Below are positions 7,112-11,004 of a stretch of DNA of 11,004 nt, piece after piece. Position numbers and translations under genes: made by a program. The notes under the pieces were generated by a model. The model made no database searches. It had not been told where the DNA came from and was given only the letters and a program-made list of their open reading frames with translations. Within the stretch, counting starts at the first letter, position 1. Each line of letters starts with the position of its first letter. Origin of the DNA: Alphaproteobacteria bacterium. Its GTDB lineage: Bacteria > Pseudomonadota > Alphaproteobacteria > Sphingomonadales > Sphingomonadaceae. The stretch lies in NCBI GenBank assembly GCA_016650315.1, contig JAENVZ010000032.1, positions 1 to 11,004 on the forward strand, given 5' to 3'.

Positions 7112-7969
7112 CTATGCGACTGTGGATCTGACCCGTTCCCTCCAGGCGATGTACAGGCCGCTTCCGACAATCAATATCGCTCCGGCCCAGGTCGATCCAC
7201 CCGGCCAATAGTCCCAGATGAGCCAACCCAGCAATGTTGCCCAGAGGAGGCTGGAATAATCCATCGGCAATACCACTGATACAGGTGCCCAACGCAGGGC
7301 TCCGGTCAGACAGAGCTGCCCTACGCCGCCAGAAAGGCCTATCAGTGCCAAAAGGCCCCAGGTCAGCGGATCATGGGATTGCCCAAAGAGGATCAGGCCG
7401 ATTGCGAGCGGAGGCAGGGACAGGATCGTGAACCAGAACACAGTCGTCGCAGTCGCCTCTGTTCGTCCGATCTGACGAAGCAATATGCTGATAAACGCCA
7501 CCGTTATTGCCGCAGAAATTCCGACCGTCACGCCGGTAATCGGAAAATGGTTTGCATCAGGGTGGACCATCACCAGAACGCCGCAAAAACCGATGATTAC
7601 GGCTGTCCAGCGATGAATACCCGTCGCTTCTTTCAGGATCAACGCAGACAATATTGTTGCAAATATCGGAACCGTAAAACCAATGGTGGTCGCTTCGGCA
7701 AGCGGCAGAAGCGTGACCGATAGGAAATTCAACATCATCCCTATGATGCCCACCATCGTTCGACCGGTATGGGCGCCAATGCGCGCGGTTCGGACAGATG
7801 CGAAACCAGGCCCCAGCCACAGCCAGCCCAATATCAATGGTAGTGACAGGAATTGCCGATAGAACAGGGACTCCATGACATGAACGCCCCGTTGCCCCGC
7901 CACCTTGACCGCCGCCAGCATGATAGCGACGCAGGCAATTGCAACGATCCGCAGACCAATGGCCAACAT
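7112..7969 (-). CDS. DMT family (EamA-domain) transporter
   Basis: The product, 285 residues from the chosen start, is a very hydrophobic protein with about ten membrane segments arranged as two EamA repeats, approximately residues 1-135 and 145-280. The first segment begins right at the start (MLAIGLRIVAIACVAIMLAA). A signature WLGP loop and an EATTIGFTVPIFATILSAL segment precede repeat 2, and SVVLPMDYSSLLWATLLGWL lies in repeat 2. DMT proteins export or take up small metabolites at the inner membrane; the substrate is unknown. An in-frame GTG at 8044 would add 25 residues, but the ATG at 7969 has the strong site GGGAGGA seven bases upstream, while the GTG has no properly spaced one. Its stop lies 2 nt from the convergent DUF938 gene. 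Confidence 0.88.
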   Translation of the reverse strand: MLAIGLRIVAIACVAIMLAAVKVAGQRGVHVMESLFYRQFLSLPLILGWLWLGPGFASVRTARIGAHTGRTMVGIIGMMLNFLSVTLLPLAEATTIGFTVPIFATILSALILKEATGIHRWTAVIIGFCGVLVMVHPDANHFPITGVTVGISAAITVAFISILLRQIGRTEATATTVFWFTILSLPPLAIGLILFGQSHDPLTWGLLALIGLSGGVGQLCLTGALRWAPVSVVLPMDYSSLLWATLLGWLIWDYWPGGSTWAGAILIVGSGLYIAWRERVRSTVA

Positions 7970-7976
7970 GCGACGT

Positions 7977-7983
7977 TCCTCCC
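7977..7983 (-). promoter_or_regulatory. Ribosome binding site that sets the DMT transporter start
   Basis: On the minus strand GGGAGGA ends seven bases before the ATG at 7967-7969. This near-perfect Shine-Dalgarno favours that start over the upstream GTG at 8042-8044. Confidence 0.7.
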
Positions 7984-8087
7984 GCACAGGAATTGGGGGC
8001 GGCCCATCGGATATGGCGGGTTGGCAGGCGGGCGATGTCGTCACCTGTCCAGCATTAGAGTAACCTTTGGTCCATGCAAGCGGTGGT

Positions 8088-8915
8088 TTAGTTCGCCGGT
8101 TTGCGAAATTTCAAGGTCATACGATCGCTTTCACCAATCGCCAGATATGTGTCGCGGTTGACGTCGCCTTTCCGTAGCACCGGAGGTAAGGTCCAAACGC
8201 CGTCGGGCCAGTCGTGGCTGTCCTTTGGATTGGCGTTTATGTCGATTTCCCCGGCCAATTCAAAACCTGCAGCCCTAGCGAACGCTATGACCGAACTTTT
8301 CTTCATATAGCCGCTCTTTTCTTCAGCAGTGCTGTCCATTTCCTCGGGCAAGCGGTGGTCGACGACGCCTAATGTACCACCGGGTTTCAGCATGGCGTAC
8401 ATCTGCTCGAAGGCTTTTTTCGCGTTATCTATCCCGCCAAAGCGCCAGTTATGGACATTGCGGAAGGTCAAAACGATGTCGGCCACCCCGTTGGGGACCA
8501 TGAATACGTCGTCATCATTCGGAAAAACTGCAGCGATGGCGTGGGACAGTCCAGCCTGGGCCGCGATCATTTCCTTAGTGCTTGCCAGTCCGCGCTCTGG
8601 CGCTGCCAGATAAAGCTGGCCCTGGTCTTGGGTCAGTGGTCCCAAAATCTCGCTATACCAGCCGCCGCCGGGCCAGATCTCAACAACGATATCAGTCGGT
8701 TTTACACCAAAAAAGGTCAGGGTTTCTGCAGGGTGACGGTAAACATCGCGTGCCCGGTTCACCTCTTTGCGTCCGGTATCTGCGACGGCCGCCGCTATCG
8801 CTTTTGCAACATTCACCTTAATGGGGCCACTCTCCGCTGCATGTGATCTGGACGGCATGATGGCTGCGGCGATGGTTAGCGACAATGCGGTTGTCATGAG
8901 TGCATAGGTTCGCAT
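8088..8915 (-). CDS. Exported class I SAM-dependent methyltransferase-like protein
   Basis: The 275-residue product has a clear signal peptide: MRTYALMT, a hydrophobic core to about residue 20, and a probable cleavage after SHA (residue 26). The rest has a methyltransferase-like fold: motif I at 75-94 (DIVVEIWPGGGWYSEI), a middle block DIVLTFRNVHNW (146-157), then YAMLKPGGTLGVVDHR (173-188). SGYMKKSSVIAFARAAGFEL (201-220) and the ending ESDRMTLKFRKP are recurrent in a family of secreted methyltransferase-like proteins in proteobacteria. SAM is not expected in the periplasm, so catalysis there is doubtful and the true role is unknown. GAGAGGAC lies about ten bases before the ATG. It lies 94 bases downstream of cpaF on the same strand, with a hairpin between them. 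Confidence 0.85.
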   Translation of the reverse strand: MRTYALMTTALSLTIAAAIMPSRSHAAESGPIKVNVAKAIAAAVADTGRKEVNRARDVYRHPAETLTFFGVKPTDIVVEIWPGGGWYSEILGPLTQDQGQLYLAAPERGLASTKEMIAAQAGLSHAIAAVFPNDDDVFMVPNGVADIVLTFRNVHNWRFGGIDNAKKAFEQMYAMLKPGGTLGVVDHRLPEEMDSTAEEKSGYMKKSSVIAFARAAGFELAGEIDINANPKDSHDWPDGVWTLPPVLRKGDVNRDTYLAIGESDRMTLKFRKPAN

Positions 8916-8934
8916 AGCGTTTTTGTCCTCTCGG

Positions 8935-8957
8935 TGCAGATCGTCGCCGATCGTGCA
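8935..8957. other. Inverted repeat between cpaF and the methyltransferase-like gene
   Basis: GATCG and CGATC pair around TCGC, flanked by outer TGCA arms with one bulged base. On the minus strand it lies 50 bases after the cpaF stop and ahead of the next gene's Shine-Dalgarno. No T-run follows on that strand, so a weak terminator, processing site or operator are all possible. Confidence 0.4.
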
Positions 8958-9009
8958 GGCCGAAAGTTACTGACGCAAGGGCGCTTGTAATTACGACGCG
9001 GTTCTGAAC

Positions 9010-10533
9010 CTACAGGCAGGCTTCCAGGAACGCCTGATCGAAGCCGAACTGCTTTGCCTTTTCCAGCGTATAGGGGCGCAGGCCCATCGATCGATATTCG
9101 CCGATGATCATACCGTTTTCGTCCTCATCATGATATTCGAACTTGAACAGCTCCTGGGTGACGATGACGTCGCCTTCCATGCCGATGACTTCGGTGATGT
9201 TGGTAACGCGGCGCGAACCGTCGCGCAGGCGCTTGACCTGGACGATGATATCAACTGAATCGGCGATCTGCTTGGAAATCGCTTCTTTGGGGATTTTGAT
9301 GTCACCCATCAAGATCATGTTTTCCATACGGCCCAGGCACTCACGCGGGCTGTTGGCGTGAAGCGTACACATGGAGCCGTCATGGCCGGTGTTCATCGCG
9401 GCAAGCAGGTCAAAGCACTCCGCGCCACGAATTTCGCCCAGGATGATGCGGTCTGGGCGCATACGCAGGGCGTTCTTGACGAGGTCGCCAATGGTGATCT
9501 CACCCTGACCTTCCAGGTTCGCCGGACGCGTTTCGAGCGGCAGCCAGTGCGGCTGTTGCAACCGGAGTTCGGCCGCATCCTCGATGGTCAGCACGCGTTC
9601 GCCCGGGTCGATCATCTTGGACAGGGCGTTGAGCAAGGTAGTCTTGCCCGAACCGGTGCCGCCCGAAATGACGATGTTGAACCGACATGCCCCGGCGATC
9701 TTCAGCGTCGTGCACATTTTCTGGCTCATGGCGTTCCACTGGGCGAGGTTGTCCAGAGTAATCGGCTTGGCCGAGAATTTACGAATGGAGATGGCGGTGC
9801 CGCGCAGTGACAGCGGCGGCACGATGACGTTGACGCGGCTGCCATCCTTCAAGCGGGCGTCGGCGAGCGGGGTCGTCTGATCGACGCGGCGGCCGACCTG
9901 ATTGACGATGCGCTGGGCGATCTGGAACAGATGCTCTTCGTCGCGGAACTGGATCGGCGCGATCTGCAACTTGCCCTTTTTTTCGATATAGGTTTGGTCA
10001 GGACCGTTGACCATGATGTCGGTCACGTCCGGGTCGGCCAATAATTCTTCAAGCGGCCCCAGCCCCAGCAGTTCATCGACCAGCACTTTTTCAAGTGCAA
10101 ATTGTTCACGCCGGTTGAGCGTCAGCTTCAGTTCGGCCAGCACTTCCAGAATGATGGGCCGGAATTCTTCGCCCAGTTCTTCCTTGGTCAGTGTCGATGC
10201 GGCTTCCGGGTCAACGCGTTCCAGCAGGCGCGGGAGTACCTGTTCCTTGATCTTGTGGACCGAGGCTTCAAATCCCTGAGCCTTTTCCTGCACATGTTCG
10301 GCATTGGCACGGTCGGAAAGGCGCGCCATCGCGTCGTCATTCCGGTTGGACGCGGCTGCAGGCAGGTCGGAAGCGGGCAGGGTGGCCGGGTCAAGTGGCG
10401 GAAACTGTTCGCCACCGGGTGCTTCGCTGTCGATGCCGGTCCTGGGAATAGGGCCCCCGCCCTGCATGGGGCGGGCAACGCCAAAGGCGGGACGTCCGCC
10501 ACCAAGCCCATTTTTCCGTCCGAAAGCGCTCAT
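9010..10533 (-). CDS. cpaF: CpaF family secretion ATPase (Tad/Flp pilus type)
   Basis: The 507-residue product belongs to the CpaF/TadA branch of type II/IV secretion ATPases, which power assembly of Flp/Tad pili at the inner membrane face as hexamers. Residues 1-75 are a Gly/Pro-rich, low-complexity tail typical of alphaproteobacterial CpaF. The N-terminal domain spans about 85-260. Walker A is GGTGSGKTT (291-299, K297); the Asp box is LTIEDAAELRL (315-325); Walker B is RIILGEIRG (362-370, E367); the His box is GHDGSMCTLHANS (383-395). All key residues are present, so an active ATPase is expected. GGCGGACA precedes the ATG. Unusually, no cpaB, cpaC, cpaE, tadB or tadC gene is beside it in the window: a methyltransferase-like gene is downstream and a divergent rubrerythrin gene upstream. 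Confidence 0.94.
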   Translation of the reverse strand: MSAFGRKNGLGGGRPAFGVARPMQGGGPIPRTGIDSEAPGGEQFPPLDPATLPASDLPAAASNRNDDAMARLSDRANAEHVQEKAQGFEASVHKIKEQVLPRLLERVDPEAASTLTKEELGEEFRPIILEVLAELKLTLNRREQFALEKVLVDELLGLGPLEELLADPDVTDIMVNGPDQTYIEKKGKLQIAPIQFRDEEHLFQIAQRIVNQVGRRVDQTTPLADARLKDGSRVNVIVPPLSLRGTAISIRKFSAKPITLDNLAQWNAMSQKMCTTLKIAGACRFNIVISGGTGSGKTTLLNALSKMIDPGERVLTIEDAAELRLQQPHWLPLETRPANLEGQGEITIGDLVKNALRMRPDRIILGEIRGAECFDLLAAMNTGHDGSMCTLHANSPRECLGRMENMILMGDIKIPKEAISKQIADSVDIIVQVKRLRDGSRRVTNITEVIGMEGDVIVTQELFKFEYHDEDENGMIIGEYRSMGLRPYTLEKAKQFGFDQAFLEACL

Positions 10534-10837
10534 AATTGTCCGCCACCTAATGGGTCGAATTCAAGAAACAACATGCAGTCAAAGCTGGTGAATAAGTCGG
10601 AAACTTTGACAAATCGCTAATAGGCGGGGCCAATTCAGCATTCTGTTGATTGGCGATTGGCAGAATCAGAGAAGGCGCAGTGCACTGGCTGACCTTTAAT
10701 CGTTTCTTCCGATCAGTCATATTCAGATTTCCTCTTAGGCGTCTGACTGCGGCTGGTCTAACCTGTGCGGGCTGTTGAGGGTTTGCGGCATGGTGCTGCG
10801 CGCCTCGATTCAACGTCGCAATTCTAGGAGAAAAGCC
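10534..10837. other. Divergent intergenic region between cpaF and the rubrerythrin gene
   Basis: These 304 bases have no convincing gene and should hold promoters for both neighbours, but I cannot point to a good -35/-10 pair for either. Visible structure includes ATTCTG/CAGAAT arms at 10640-10666, a doubled GATTGG at 10648-10653 and 10655-10660, and CAGTCA/TGACTG arms at 10714-10719 and 10744-10749. TCTAAC at 10757-10762 could be a -10 for the rubrerythrin gene, without a matching -35, as in activator-dependent promoters. Confidence 0.5.
10826..10830 (+). promoter_or_regulatory. Ribosome binding site of the rubrerythrin gene
   Basis: AGGAG ends seven bases before the ATG at 10838 and identifies that ATG as the start of the truncated gene. 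Confidence 0.8.
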
Positions 10838-11004
10838 ATGGAACTCACGAGTTCGAAAACCGAAGACAATCTGAAGGCCGCATTTGCCGGCGAAAGTCAG
10901 GCAAATCGCCGTTATCTCTATTTCGCACAGCAGGCGGATATTGAGGGTTATAATGATGTAGCCGCTGTCTTCCGTTCGACCGCAGAAGGCGAAACCGGCC
11001 ATGC
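10838..11004 (+). CDS. Rubrerythrin family protein, N-terminal part (3' partial)
   Basis: Fifty-five complete codons from ATG to the window edge encode the start of a rubrerythrin/ferritin-like diiron protein. KTEDNLKAAFAGESQANRRY at residues 7-26 is characteristic, followed by YNDVAAVFRSTAEGETGH. E19 and the ExxH pair E52 and H55 fit diiron ligands of the first half of the four-helix bundle. Such proteins reduce peroxide or handle iron and oxidative stress in the cytoplasm. A C-terminal rubredoxin-like domain, if any, would be outside the window. The gene is divergent from cpaF. Confidence 0.9.
   Translation, partial: MELTSSKTEDNLKAAFAGESQANRRYLYFAQQADIEGYNDVAAVFRSTAEGETGH

Noticed and set aside
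10547..11002. 151-codon open frame on the minus strand over the rubrerythrin start
   Set aside because: It opposes a clear rubrerythrin coding start with a strong ribosome binding site, and most of it lies in non-coding divergent DNA.

Overview
The window reads as chromosome of an alphaproteobacterium, most likely a sphingomonad (Sphingobium/Sphingomonas type). This is inferred from the protein families and their wording, the high-GC codon use, a glycine decarboxylase P-protein split into two subunits, and a CpaF ATPase of alphaproteobacterial type. It looks like housekeeping DNA: I see no insertion sequence, phage gene, tRNA, rRNA or CRISPR array.

Left part (1-1658, + strand): the C-terminal part of a SPOR-domain protein overlaps a type 2 dGTPase (dgt) by 4 bp. 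Middle (1659-7109, + strand): a 357-base gene-free leader holds a probable sigma-70 promoter, a hairpin at the predicted RNA 5' end, a tandem glycine riboswitch and a downstream stem-loop. Then comes a tightly packed glycine cleavage operon, gcvT-gcvH-gcvPA-gcvPB, with a DUF938 methyltransferase-like gene coupled to its end. Together T, H and P proteins (with an L protein encoded elsewhere) split glycine into CO2, ammonia and methylene-tetrahydrofolate. The riboswitch should turn this on when glycine is abundant.

Right part (7112-10533, - strand): a DMT/EamA-family membrane transporter, an exported protein with a methyltransferase-like fold, and a CpaF/TadA-type secretion ATPase. The transporter's stop lies 2 nt from the stop of the DUF938 gene. 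cpaF stands without other tad/cpa genes in the window. A 304-base divergent intergenic region separates cpaF from a rubrerythrin-family gene on the + strand that is cut by the window end.

Nothing here amounts to a clearly new biological system. The points most worth a second look are the riboswitch leader architecture, DUF938 placed under glycine control, the exported SAM-methyltransferase-like protein, the solo cpaF, and a near-identical 17-base motif in two intergenic regions.
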